DNA from: Nonomuraea corallina
GTDB taxonomy: Bacteria > Actinomycetota > Actinomycetes > Streptosporangiales > Streptosporangiaceae
Direction of reading: 5' to 3'
Length of the DNA stretch: 32,590 nt
NCBI RefSeq assembly: GCF_027620315.1
Contig: NZ_JAPNNL010000075.1
Span: 1-32,590, forward strand
Part shown: one piece after another, positions 16,182 through 24,156 of the stretch
Position numbering within the stretch: position 1 is the stretch's first letter
Layout: each line of letters opens with the position of its first letter
Translations under genes and position numbers: made by a program
Notes under the pieces: model-generated
Told to the model about the DNA's origin: nothing
Databases searched by the model: none
What the model saw: the letters and a program-made list of their open reading frames with translations, nothing else

Positions 16182-16409
16182 TCAGCTCACCGCCTGTCTC
16201 ACCAGCGCGCCGATCCTGGCCTCCACCTCGGGCGTCACCTCGGTCAGGGCGAACGCGGCCGGCCACATCGCCCCGTCGTCCAGGTTCGCCCGGTCGCTGA
16301 AACCGAGGGTCGCGTAACGCGTCCTGAACTTCTCCGCACGCTGGAAGTGACAGACGATCTTGCCGTCCAGCGTGTACGCGGGCATCCCGTACCAGCCACT
16401 CCGGCCGGT
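16182..16409 (-). pseudogene. 3' half of a DUF1801 (YdhG-like) gene, N-terminus lost
   Basis: About 75 codons match the C-terminal half of DUF1801 proteins: 'WYGMPAYTLDGKIVCHFQ', 'KFRTRYATLGFSDRANL', 'DDGAMWPAAFALTEV' and a normal end 'ARIGALVRQAVS'. The family is usually about 120-150 residues and should have another helical half before the 'WYGMPAY' motif. Upstream of about 16400 the same frame stays open to 16691, but that stretch is antisense to a different coding fragment and resembles nothing. The gene therefore looks broken at 16395-16410. Whether the remaining peptide is made cannot be told; no convincing start or ribosome site is seen near the break. Confidence 0.7.
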
Positions 16410-16982
16410 ACGCACGAGCTGGTCGAGGCGCTGGGAGCGGCCGCCGAGGCGGGGATCGGCGCCGGCGACCTGCCGGGCGCCCGCCGCTGGGCGCGGCGGC
16501 TCGCGGACCATCCCCTGCTGGCGGAGGTCGGCCACCGCGCCACGGGCCGGCTTCTGGTGGCCGACGCGCTGGCGGGCGACGCCGAGGCGGTCCTCACCGG
16601 CGGCGTACGGTTCCTCGACGCGTGGCAGGCAGCCGGCAGCCCCGTCAGGTCCGTCCTCGGCCCACCGGCGGCCGCGGTGGCGATGATCCACGGCCTGCGC
16701 GACGACCGGGACTCCCGGCGGGCGGTGCTGGACCGGCTCGACGACTCACCCGGCCGGACCGGAGGCTACGGGGCGGTCTTCGACGCGATGCTCCTGCTGC
16801 ACCGCGGGCAGGCGGCGCGGGCGCTGGAGCGGCTGGCGCCCGAACCGGGCGAGGTGGGGCAGTGGGTCACCTGGATCTGGCTGCACTGGTACGTGGTGCT
16901 GCGCGCCGAGGCCGCCGTGCTGGCCGGCAGCCCGGACGCCCGTGACCGGCTGGCCGTGGCCAGGGCCGTGGTGGCGGGATAG
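16398..16982 (+). pseudogene. Internal fragment of a helical-repeat (LuxR/AfsR-type regulator-like) protein
   Basis: From the break at about 16398 to the stop at 16980-16982 the frame encodes roughly 194 residues of Ala/Leu/Arg-rich paired helices such as 'HELVEALGAAAEAGIGAGD', 'GARRWARRLADHP' and 'HRATGRLLVADALAGDA'. This is the TPR-like pattern of the C-terminal half of large LuxR/AfsR-type ATPase regulators. There is no start codon with a ribosome site at the 5' end; the ATG at 16347 lies within the DUF1801 remnant. No nucleotide-binding or helix-turn-helix part is present, and the protein stops abruptly after 'AVARAVVAG'. I read it as a fragment cut at both ends. A genuine short protein starting at 16347 is the alternative. 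Confidence 0.55.
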
Positions 16983-17050
16983 CCGCGGGTCCCGCTTCGC
17001 GCCGCTGCCCGTACGTGGTCCATCACCGGAACGGGGACGGGCTCACGGGG

Positions 17051-17473
17051 TCACGCCGCGCCCCGGGCGATGCTCGCCGCCGGGCGGGGACCGGCGGTGC
17101 GCATGCGCAGGCGCAGCCGGGCGGCGCCGCGGACGCGTTCCACGCTGACCTCGTCGCACAGGGTGCGGACCAGGAGCAGCCCGGCGCCGCCCCCGTGGTC
17201 GAGGTCCGGCACGGTGGCCAGGTGCGCCTCGGTCAGGGCCCCGGCGGCGTCGACGACCTCCAGGCTCACCCCGGAGGCGTCGCGCGAGGCGATCAGGGTG
17301 CCCCGGCCGCCGCCGTGACGCAGCACGTTGGTGGCCGCCTCATGGGCGGCGATCGCCAGGTCCTGGAGCCTCTGCCCGCGCAGGCCGGCTCCCGCGCCGA
17401 AGGCGTGGACCCGCGCCCGCAGCACCGCGAGATCTGAGGTGATCGGCCACTGCGAACGGAACCCGGGAAACAT
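17051..17473 (-). CDS. RsbW-like ATP-binding protein (HATPase_c_2, anti-sigma/serine kinase type)
   Basis: This is a 140-residue GHKL ATPase of the anti-sigma-factor kinase type, which in actinomycetes controls stress sigma factors or antisigma antagonists by phosphorylation. The N-box is 'IAAHEAATNVLRHGG' (41-55, with Glu45, Asn49 and His53), the central strand is 'VSLEVVDAAG', and the G-box is 'DHGGGAGLLLVRTLCDEV' (92-109). Length is normal. The start is ATG 17471-17473 with a GGAAGG ribosome-site candidate. It is divergent from the CBS-BON cluster across 232 bases, which fits a shared stress theme. No sigma factor or antagonist is adjacent, so the partner is unknown. Confidence 0.88.
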   Translation of the reverse strand: MFPGFRSQWPITSDLAVLRARVHAFGAGAGLRGQRLQDLAIAAHEAATNVLRHGGGRGTLIASRDASGVSLEVVDAAGALTEAHLATVPDLDHGGGAGLLLVRTLCDEVSVERVRGAARLRLRMRTAGPRPAASIARGAA

Positions 17474-17495
17474 GAGTCTTCACTGCCTTCCGCCA

Positions 17496-17568
17496 CCGGC
17501 TGGATCAGCCGTCCAACGACAAACCTTCCTGGGGCCGGCCGGCTGAGGATCAACCGGCTGGGGATAAG
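17496..17568. repeat. Three direct CCGGCTG(G/A)-GAT repeats between divergent genes
   Basis: CCGGCTG followed within one to three bases by GGAT or GAT occurs at 17496, 17539 and 17554; the last two are 15 bases apart. They lie in the intergenic region between the ATPase gene and the first CBS-BON gene, so they could be regulator-binding repeats. Chance is possible in GC-rich DNA. Confidence 0.35.
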
Positions 17569-17634
17569 AGGTACTGCCCGGAATACGCGGCTCTACGCCC
17601 CCGCCCGCCGCGCGGACCAACGGCGGTGCGGCTC

Positions 17635-17651
17635 AGGGACTTCCGGCCCTA
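17635..17651 (+). promoter_or_regulatory. DevR/DosR-like box upstream of the CBS-BON cluster
   Basis: AGGGACTTCCGGCCCTA resembles the DosR/DevR site (GGGACTTTNGNCCC core), known to control hypoxia and dormancy genes including CBS-domain proteins in mycobacteria, with related sites in Streptomyces. It lies 55 bases before the start codon at 17706. The match is to the left half and the CCC of the right half, so it is a likely but imperfect site. Confidence 0.45.
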
Positions 17652-17705
17652 TGGCGCGCCTTCTCCACGAGGTCCGATGAAGGTAACCGATAAGGAGAAC
17701 CGCTG

Positions 17706-18386
17706 ATGCGTACGACTGTCGCGGACGTGATGACGACCGAGGTCGTCTCCGTCACCGCCCCCACCCCGTTCAAGGACATCGCCGAGGCGCTCATCACCGG
17801 CGGCATCAGCGCCGTCCCGGTCGTGGACGACGACAGGCGCGTGATCGGCATGGTGTCCGAGGCCGACCTCCTCCGCAAGGAGGAGTTCCGTGAGCAGTTC
17901 TACCGCGAGGGCTACCGCCCGCCGCTGCGCGCCCGGCTGCGCAATCCCAAGGGCAGGCAGAAGGCCGAGGGTGACACCGCCGCCGAGCTCATGACCAGCC
18001 CCGCCGTCGTCGTGTCCCCCCAGGCGTCGGCGGTCGAGGCCGCCCGGTTGATGGACGCCCACGACGTCAAGCGGCTGGCCGTCGTCGACCCCGAAGGCCG
18101 GCTGGTGGGCATCGTCAGCCGCCGCGACCTGGTCAAGCTGTTCCTGCGCGGCGACGCGGAGATCACCGCCGAGGTCCGCGACGACATCCTCGACCGCGCG
18201 CTGTGGGTGGAGACCTCCGGCGTGCAGGTGGAGGTCGACCAGGGCGTCGTGACCCTGTCCGGCTGGATGGAGCGCCGCTCCGAGGCCGCCATCGCCGTCC
18301 GCATGACGCGCCGGGTCAACGGCGTGGTCGACGTGGTCGACAAGCTCACCTGGAAGATCGACGACTCCACCTGGGAAGGCGCCTAG
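17706..18386 (+). CDS. CBS-CBS-BON domain protein 1
   Basis: This is a 226-residue cytoplasmic protein with two CBS motifs (about residues 8-62 and 94-146) and a C-terminal BON-type segment (about 155-220). CBS pairs usually bind adenine nucleotides and act as energy sensors; BON segments bind phospholipid or mediate contacts. Markers are 'VADVMTTEVVSVTAPTPF', 'ISAVPVVDDDRRVIGMVSE', 'RLVGIVSRRDLVKLFLR' and 'VEVDQGVVTLSGWMERRSE'. AAGGAG lies eight bases before ATG 17706. It heads a three-gene unit in which the third gene is its close paralogue. No enzyme domain is attached. The DevR-like site upstream suggests induction by oxygen limitation or dormancy. Confidence 0.92.
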   Translation: MRTTVADVMTTEVVSVTAPTPFKDIAEALITGGISAVPVVDDDRRVIGMVSEADLLRKEEFREQFYREGYRPPLRARLRNPKGRQKAEGDTAAELMTSPAVVVSPQASAVEAARLMDAHDVKRLAVVDPEGRLVGIVSRRDLVKLFLRGDAEITAEVRDDILDRALWVETSGVQVEVDQGVVTLSGWMERRSEAAIAVRMTRRVNGVVDVVDKLTWKIDDSTWEGA

Positions 18387-18388
18387 CC

Positions 18389-18994
18389 ATGCTCGTGCGC
18401 GAGGTCATGAGCAGTCCGGCGGTCACCGTCCGCCGCACCGATCCGGTGCGGCGGGCCGTCCGGGTCCTGCACGGCCACGACATCACCGCCGCCCCCGTCG
18501 TCGACGAGGCGGGTCGTCTCGTCGGCGTCGTCAGCGAACTCGACCTGCTGCGCGGGGAGTTCGGGCCGGATCCCCGCGCCACCGTGACCCCCGTCCCGGA
18601 ACCGGGCGGGCCGCCGCCGCACCGGGTGATGGAGGTCATGAGCGGTGACGTCGTCACGGTCACCGAGACCACCGACGTCACCACCGCCATCGACCTCATG
18701 GTCGGCAAGCGGGTCAAGAGCCTGCCCGTGCTGCGCGGCGCGGAGATCGTCGGCATGGTCAGCCGCCGCGACCTCATGGCCATGCTCGCCCGTCCCGACG
18801 ACGAACTGCGCGCGGCGGTGCTGGACGCCCTGCGCGAGCAGTATCCCTCCGGCCCGAGCTGGGACGTCACCGTCCACGACGGCGTGGCCGAGCTCAGCGG
18901 GCCGCCCCAGGAGCACGCCGACCACATCGCCGGCCTGCTCGCCCGTACCGTGCCCGGCGTCGTCCGGGTCAAGCACACCAGGAGAGCGCCATGA
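18389..18994 (+). CDS. CBS-CBS-BON domain protein 2 (shorter paralogue)
   Basis: This has 201 residues from ATG 18389, two bases after the stop of CBS-BON gene 1. The same frame is open further upstream, but that part overlaps gene 1. CBS1 is 'LVREVMSSPAVTVRRTDPV' to 'LVGVVSELDLLRG' (residues 2-55). CBS2 is 'VMEVMSGDVVTVTETTDV' to 'VGMVSRRDLMAMLAR' (about 78-132). A BON-like tail ('DVTVHDGVAELSGPPQE') ends the protein. The linker between the CBS motifs is shorter and Pro-rich, so it diverged from genes 1 and 3. Tight spacing predicts translation coupled to both neighbours and perhaps a mixed assembly of the three proteins. Confidence 0.9.
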   Translation: MLVREVMSSPAVTVRRTDPVRRAVRVLHGHDITAAPVVDEAGRLVGVVSELDLLRGEFGPDPRATVTPVPEPGGPPPHRVMEVMSGDVVTVTETTDVTTAIDLMVGKRVKSLPVLRGAEIVGMVSRRDLMAMLARPDDELRAAVLDALREQYPSGPSWDVTVHDGVAELSGPPQEHADHIAGLLARTVPGVVRVKHTRRAP

Positions 18995-19683
18995 TCACCC
19001 TCGTCGAGAACGTCATGACCACCGACGTGGCCGCCGTCAACCAGAAGGCCTCCTTCCACACGGTGGCCGAGCTGCTCATCAGCCAGGGCGTCAGCGGCGT
19101 GCCGGTCGTGGACGACGACGACCACGTGCTGGGCGTCGTCTCCGAGGCCGACCTGCTGGCCAAGGAGGAGTTCAAGCAGCGCTACTACGGCGACGCCTAC
19201 CGGCCGCCGCTGCGCGCCCGCATCCGGCACAGCGCCGGCAGCGAGGGCAGCGGCTACCGCAAGTCCCTCGGCGAGACCGCCGGGGACCTGATGACCAGCC
19301 CGGCCCACGTCACCACCCCGGAGACGCCGGTGGTGTCCGCCGCGCGCCTGATGGACCGCTACGGCGTCAAGCGCCTGCCCGTGACCGACTCCGCCGGACG
19401 CCTGGTCGGCATCGTCAGCCGCCGCGACCTGATCAAGGTGTTCCTGCACGCGGACCAGGACATCGAGCAGCACGTACGCGAGACCATCCGGGCCGAGTCC
19501 CGCGGCGTGGACGTCGCCGTCACCGACGGCGTGGTCACCCTGACCGGCACCGTGCCCGAGCACAGCCAGGCCATCATCGCCGTCCGCCTGGCCGAGAACC
19601 TCGACGGCGTCGTCGCCGTGCACGACAAGCTCGAATGGAAGCGCGACGACATCGTCGACGTGCCCATCTGGGGCGGCGCGTGA
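18991..19683 (+). CDS. CBS-CBS-BON domain protein 3
   Basis: This has 230 residues. Its ATG (18991-18993) overlaps the stop of gene 2 by four bases. CBS1 'LVENVMTTDVAAVNQKASF', CBS2 'AGDLMTSPAHVTTPETPV' to 'LVGIVSRRDLIKVFLH', then BON 'VDVAVTDGVVTLTGTVPE'. The signature 'YRPPLRARIRH' between the CBS motifs is shared almost exactly with gene 1 ('YRPPLRARLRN'), so genes 1 and 3 derive from a recent duplication. The C-terminus ends 'LEWKRDDIVDVPIWGGA', parallel to gene 1 'LTWKIDDSTWEGA'. A strong hairpin follows 16 bases after the stop. Confidence 0.92.
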   Translation: MITLVENVMTTDVAAVNQKASFHTVAELLISQGVSGVPVVDDDDHVLGVVSEADLLAKEEFKQRYYGDAYRPPLRARIRHSAGSEGSGYRKSLGETAGDLMTSPAHVTTPETPVVSAARLMDRYGVKRLPVTDSAGRLVGIVSRRDLIKVFLHADQDIEQHVRETIRAESRGVDVAVTDGVVTLTGTVPEHSQAIIAVRLAENLDGVVAVHDKLEWKRDDIVDVPIWGGA

Positions 19684-19698
19684 CCGCGTACAGCGGAG

Positions 19699-19736
19699 GC
19701 GGCGCGGGACGGGAGCGTCGTCCCGGCCCGCGCCGC
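19699..19736 (+). terminator. Strong GC hairpin ending the CBS-BON operon
   Basis: Arms 19699-19714 and 19721-19736 pair over 16 positions with a single mismatch and a 6-base loop, starting 16 bases after the stop of CBS-BON gene 3. There is no T-run, which is usual for actinomycete intrinsic terminators. Confidence 0.75.
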
Positions 19737-19837
19737 TGACGGCTCACATCGGGCCGGCGACGAGCCGCCCGGAAATCCGCAGCGTACGCTCCAGCTGTAC
19801 GTGACGCGGATCCGCTCGTCGCTGGGCGGCGAGGTGA

Positions 19838-22543
19838 TCAGCTGCCGCCGGAGCCGTCCGGCGGGGCCAGGTGGTCCTGCAGCTCCCGGTGCCGGAACTG
19901 GTACGTGGCGCCGCTGACGCGCAGCAGCCGGGCCTCGCAGGCCCAGTCGAGGAAGGCCCACAACCGCAGCGGCAGCAGCCCGCGCGCCGCCGCGACGCCC
20001 AGCCCGATCATGGTACGGGCCCAGGCGGTCGCGCCGAAGGCCAGTCCGAACGTCACCCCGCCGACGAGCGCGCACAGCAGCGACCTGAGGACGCCGTGGT
20101 GCAGAACGAACACCAGGAAGGCGGCGACCGCGCCGACGAGGCCGAAGGCCAGCCCGATCACGGCGTTGCGGCGCAGGGCCTCCCGGGGGTGGGCCAGCTC
20201 CGCGTCCTTGCTCCAGCCCCCGGTGGCGATCGTGAAGGCGATCCCCAGCGCGAAGGCGAGAGCGAACGCCCCGGCGAACCCCACGGCCAGAGGCAGCGGC
20301 CCGGCGCCGGCCAGCCGCAGCGGCGGCAGCGCGGTGAGCGCCCCGCACAGGCCGAAGCCCAGCAGGGAGAGCGGTTCGGCGCGGATCGCCTCGGCCACGG
20401 TCATCCGCTCGGCGCCGTGCCGGCCGGCCGCCGTCAGCCCGATGACCGCGCCCAGCACCAGCCCTCCGGCGCCCCCGGCGGCGACCGCGAAGCCGGGACC
20501 GAAGACCCTCCCGCCGGTCAGCGCGAGCCCGGCCAGGCCGCCCAGCACGCCGACGACCGCGCCCGCCGACGCGCCCAGCAGTCCTCCGGCGAACCGCCTC
20601 CGGCGGGGCACCCGGGTCCGCCCACCGGCGGCGGCCGGCCAGCGCGCCAGCGACAGCGTGGTGGCCAGGGCCACCCAGCCCGCCACGAGCACCAGGGCGA
20701 GCGGTTCTTCCGGGTCGCCGGCCGCCGACCCCGTACGGAACGTCAGCATCGCGACGACCGCGAAGAGCACACCGCACAGGCCGTGCAGCGCCCGGACCCG
20801 GCGCCGGCCGCCGATCGGCCACAGCAGGTGAGGGACCAGGTCGATCGCCGTCAGGCCGGGCGGCCGGTCCGTCCCGCCGCGGGCCTGCTCCCGCAGGCAG
20901 GCCGCCAGGCACGCGAGCCACGCCCGCACCTGGGCCGGTTCGTACGGCGTGCCGTGGGAGCAGGCGGCGCTGGAACGGGGCGCGAGGTCCGTCGCCGCCG
21001 GCACATACGCCTCCAGCAGCCTCCCCGCGATCACCGCCGCCCCCGCACCGTCACCGCCCTCCGCCCCGAACCCCCCAGCCGGCCCACCCTCAGACCGACC
21101 ATCACCGAACACCTCAGCGGAACCGTCACCGGACCGCCCCACATCGAACGACCCGACCGGGCCACTCCCAGGCGCAGACGGACCCACGCCGTGCGACGCA
21201 GCCGGGTCGCCCCCAGCCCGCCCCGCGCCGTGCGACGCAGCCGGGTCGCCGTCGGGTGGATCCACGTGGAGCAGTTCGGCCGGGTCGCCACCGGACTCCA
21301 CCGCCGTCACCAGCAGCAGCAGCCGCCACGGTGTGCCGAGCGCGGCGTGCACGGCCCTGCCTGCCGGTCCGGACAGCGCCGCGTGGACGACGTCGCGGCA
21401 CGCGGCGCGGGGATGGCCGTCCGGCCAGCGGGCGCGCAGGTAGGCGGCGATCTGCCCGGCGTCCAGGTTGTGCAGCCTGATGACGGCGGCGTCGTCCAGC
21501 CCGGCGGCGGCCTCGCACAGCTCGGCGTGGCGGTCGGCGCGGCAGGTCACGACGACCGCGCCGGGCCGCCGCCCGGTGTGGTCGCTGTAGCGGTTGAGCT
21601 CGGTCAGCAGCCCGATCGCCCGGCGCGGCGGGCCCGTCGGCGGCTCCGGGTCCAGCTCGTCCAGCCCGTCCACCACCGGCAGCACCCGGCGGTCGCGCAC
21701 CAGCCGCTGCGCGTCCCCGGCCGTGAGCCCGAACTCCCGGGTGAGCTGCTCGGCCAGCCAGGGTTCGAACGGCCTGCCGAGGGTCCATCGGGCGGCGTTG
21801 AGGCGCACCGGAACCGGCTGGTCACGGCCGGGCGCCTCACCGGCGGACAGCACCGGCTCCAGCAGTCGCAGCACCAGTTCGATCGCGAGCACGGTCTTGC
21901 CCGCCCCCGACTCCCCCACGACCAGCAGGCGGCGCGGGCGCAGGCCGGCGAAGAACCTGCCGATCTCGTGCAGGTCGTGCTCGGCCCGGCCGGCCCCGTA
22001 CGGGCCGAAGCTCACCGGCGCGAGGGTGTAGCCGCCGAGCAGCCCCTTGCGCGACCTGTCCTCCTCCCGGAGTACGCGCCGCGCGAGCAGCGCGGCGGCC
22101 GGATCGGGCGGCGAAGCAACGGCCGCCTCCCCTGCGGCCTGACCCCCGACAGGCTGATCGCCGGCGACCTGACTCCCGGCGGGCGCCGGCGGATCGGGGG
22201 CGGCGCGCTCGGCCAGGGCCGCTCGGGCGGCACGCCAGCGTTCGAGCTCGCCCGGGACCAGCTCGGGCGGATGGTCGCAGTAGTGGAAGCACGCGGTGAC
22301 GAAGGCCCGGACGAAATCCCACCGCGGCAGCCTGTCGGCCTGGCGCAGCACGTGCGAGGTGGTGCTTCTCGGCAGCGCGTCGACCTTGGTCCCGTCCGGG
22401 GTCGCCGTCTGGCCGCCGAGGGCGCGCAGTCTGCTCAGCGACGGCTCGCCCGCCCACTGCCGGAGCCGGACGAGCGCGCGCACGAAGTCCGCCGCGTCCG
22501 TGGCTTCCGCGGGGTCGGGTGGACGGGGACGGTCACCGGCCAT
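19838..22543 (-). CDS. Membrane NACHT-type STAND NTPase
   Basis: This is a 901-residue signal-transducing NTPase from ATG 22541-22543. An N-terminal helical segment (about 15-115, 'DFVRALVRLRQWAGEPSLSR') resembles the degenerate HTH-like domain often found before actinomycete NTPase modules. The NACHT core has Walker A 'GESGAGKT' (210-217), Walker B 'VLPVVDGLDELD' (287-298) and 'AVVVTCRADRHAEL' as sensor. After a low-complexity stretch (430-500) come several hydrophobic segments from about residue 590 to 850, rich in Gly/Ala/Leu, then a C-terminal 'LLRVSGATYQFRHRELQDHL', a typical NACHT-family end. Such proteins are common in filamentous actinomycetes, and some bacterial NACHT proteins defend against phage; the role here is unproven. 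It is divergent from the HTH/NB-ARC gene across 254 bases. Confidence 0.85.
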   Translation of the reverse strand: MAGDRPRPPDPAEATDAADFVRALVRLRQWAGEPSLSRLRALGGQTATPDGTKVDALPRSTTSHVLRQADRLPRWDFVRAFVTACFHYCDHPPELVPGELERWRAARAALAERAAPDPPAPAGSQVAGDQPVGGQAAGEAAVASPPDPAAALLARRVLREEDRSRKGLLGGYTLAPVSFGPYGAGRAEHDLHEIGRFFAGLRPRRLLVVGESGAGKTVLAIELVLRLLEPVLSAGEAPGRDQPVPVRLNAARWTLGRPFEPWLAEQLTREFGLTAGDAQRLVRDRRVLPVVDGLDELDPEPPTGPPRRAIGLLTELNRYSDHTGRRPGAVVVTCRADRHAELCEAAAGLDDAAVIRLHNLDAGQIAAYLRARWPDGHPRAACRDVVHAALSGPAGRAVHAALGTPWRLLLLVTAVESGGDPAELLHVDPPDGDPAASHGAGRAGGDPAASHGVGPSAPGSGPVGSFDVGRSGDGSAEVFGDGRSEGGPAGGFGAEGGDGAGAAVIAGRLLEAYVPAATDLAPRSSAACSHGTPYEPAQVRAWLACLAACLREQARGGTDRPPGLTAIDLVPHLLWPIGGRRRVRALHGLCGVLFAVVAMLTFRTGSAAGDPEEPLALVLVAGWVALATTLSLARWPAAAGGRTRVPRRRRFAGGLLGASAGAVVGVLGGLAGLALTGGRVFGPGFAVAAGGAGGLVLGAVIGLTAAGRHGAERMTVAEAIRAEPLSLLGFGLCGALTALPPLRLAGAGPLPLAVGFAGAFALAFALGIAFTIATGGWSKDAELAHPREALRRNAVIGLAFGLVGAVAAFLVFVLHHGVLRSLLCALVGGVTFGLAFGATAWARTMIGLGVAAARGLLPLRLWAFLDWACEARLLRVSGATYQFRHRELQDHLAPPDGSGGS
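21187..21250. repeat. Exact 25-bp direct repeat with 39-bp period inside the NACHT gene
   Basis: Bases 21187-21211 and 21226-21250 are identical. The 39-bp period equals 13 codons and gives the repeated Gly-Asp-Pro-Ala-Ala-Ser-His-Gly unit at residues 432-454. The flanking part (about 21040-21180) is also Gly/Ser-rich and repetitive, pointing to expansion by slippage. Confidence 0.85.
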
Positions 22544-22797
22544 CCGGGCCCCACCGACGACCAGGTGAACCGCGCGTCGCCGCGCCTCGTGGACAACGCC
22601 GTCCTCCCCGCTCGCCCATGACGCTCATTCTGACCGCCCGTGAGCGAGCACTTCAATCGCAATACCTCGGTGGGGCCGGGCGTCCGATTCCGTCCCATGT
22701 CGTCCCGCCGGTGGCTGGGACAACGTGGACGCGGTTTCGATGGTCCTGTCCGTCCGGACCGACCAGGAGGACGAGATCGAACGGGGGTGTCGGGATC

Positions 22798-24156
22798 GTG
22801 GGGGATCCCTGTGCCGGGCCTTCCTTGGGGACGTTGCTGAGGGGATGGCGCACGCGTGCGCTGCTGACCCAGGAGCAGCTCGCCGAACGGGCCGGGCTCA
22901 ACGTCAGAACCGTGCGCCGCATGGAGGGCGACGCGATCTCGAGGCCGCGGGCCGCGTCCATCGTGCTGCTGGCGGAGGCGCTGGAGCTGAGCGACGCGGA
23001 GCGGGCGAGGCTGAGCTCCGTCGCCCGCGGCCTGCCCGCCGGGGCCGGCCACCCGGCGGTGACCGTGCCCCACCGCCCGCCCGCCGGGGCCGGCGGTCTG
23101 GAGGCGGTGACCGTGTGCCGGCAACTGCCCGCCGACGTCGCCGCGCTGGTGGGCCGGGATCGTGAACTGGGGGTCCTGGCGGACCGGCCCGCGTCGCCGT
23201 CCGCGCCGGTCGCCTGCGTCAGCGGCATGGCCGGGGTCGGCAAGACGGCGCTGGCCGTGCACGCCGCCCACCGGCTGGCGCCGCTGTTCCCCGACGGCCA
23301 GCTCTTCGTGGACCTGCACGGCCACGCACGCGCGGCGGCGCCGGTCGAGCCGGGCACGGCCCTCGCCCGCATGCTGCGCGCGCTGGGCGTCCCGGGCGAG
23401 CGCATCCCCTGGCATCCCGACGACCGCGCCGCGCTCTACCGCAGCGTGCTGGCCGGGCGCCGGGTCCTGATCGTCCTCGACGACGCCGCCGACGAGCGCC
23501 GGCTCCATCCTCTGCTGCCCGCCGGCCCCGGATGTCACGTGATCGTCACCAGCCGTCGCCGCCTGACCTGGGACGGCGAGGCCCGCGGCGTGCCGCTGGA
23601 CGTCCTGGCGGTCCCCGACGCGGTCGCCCTGTTCTCCCGGCTGGCCGGGCTGGACGCCGGCGCTCCTGAGGGCGAGCTGGCGGAGGTCGTGCGGCGTTGC
23701 GGGCTGCTCCCCCTCGCCATCCGGATCGCCGCCGCCCGGCTCCTGGCCCGGCCCGCGTGGGACGTGCGGCACCTGCTCGACCGGCTGGCCTGGGACCGGC
23801 TGACCGAGCTGGCCGACGGGCGGCACAGCGTCGCCGCCGCCCTGGACCGCTCGTACGAGCGGCTGCCCGCCGACCAGCGGCGGGCGTACCGGCTGCTGGG
23901 CACGGGCTGCCCCGCCGACTTCGGCCCCGGCACGGCCGCCGCCCTGCTGGACACGAGCACGCCGCGGGCGGGACGGCTGCTGGACCAGCTGCTAGACGTC
24001 CATCTGCTGCAGGAGACGGCCCCCTGCCGGTACCGGATGCACGACCTGGTGCACGAGCACGCGGCGGCGCTGCGGCCCGCGGACGCCGGTCCCGGCCACG
24101 GCGGGCACCCCCATCGGGCGGGGCTCAGGAGCAGAACTCCGCGACGGTGGCGGTGA
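22798..24156 (+). CDS. HTH/NB-ARC STAND regulator, apparently truncated after the NTPase module
   Basis: This is a 452-residue protein from GTG 22798, my preferred start because the helix-turn-helix then begins at residue 9; the frame is open further upstream but lacks recognisable sequence. An XRE-type HTH is at about 10-75 ('LTQEQLAERAGLNVRTVRR'). The NB-ARC part has Walker A 'GMAGVGKT' (143-150), Walker B 'RRVLIVLDDAADE' (221-233) and 'VIVTSRRRL' (248-256), followed by the winged-helix segment with 'YRMHDLVHEHAA'. Relatives normally continue for 300-500 residues of TPR-like repeats. Here the family match ends near 24085 and the last 20 or so codons are Gly/Pro/Arg-rich and run antisense to another remnant. 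It may be inactive or may have lost its sensor part. A short tandem repeat (Pro-Ala-Gly-Ala-Gly) occurs at residues 80-106. Confidence 0.75.
   Translation: MGDPCAGPSLGTLLRGWRTRALLTQEQLAERAGLNVRTVRRMEGDAISRPRAASIVLLAEALELSDAERARLSSVARGLPAGAGHPAVTVPHRPPAGAGGLEAVTVCRQLPADVAALVGRDRELGVLADRPASPSAPVACVSGMAGVGKTALAVHAAHRLAPLFPDGQLFVDLHGHARAAAPVEPGTALARMLRALGVPGERIPWHPDDRAALYRSVLAGRRVLIVLDDAADERRLHPLLPAGPGCHVIVTSRRRLTWDGEARGVPLDVLAVPDAVALFSRLAGLDAGAPEGELAEVVRRCGLLPLAIRIAAARLLARPAWDVRHLLDRLAWDRLTELADGRHSVAAALDRSYERLPADQRRAYRLLGTGCPADFGPGTAAALLDTSTPRAGRLLDQLLDVHLLQETAPCRYRMHDLVHEHAAALRPADAGPGHGGHPHRAGLRSRTPRRWR

Noticed and set aside
16024..16300. Several short overlapping open frames on both strands upstream of the DUF1801 remnant
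   Set aside because: Arg/Pro-rich, no ribosome sites and no recognisable family; treated as noncoding.
19871..22621. 916-codon plus-strand open frame opposite the NACHT gene
   Set aside because: Composition is dominated by Arg, Gln, Pro, Gly and His without motifs, while the minus strand encodes clear Walker motifs and membrane segments.
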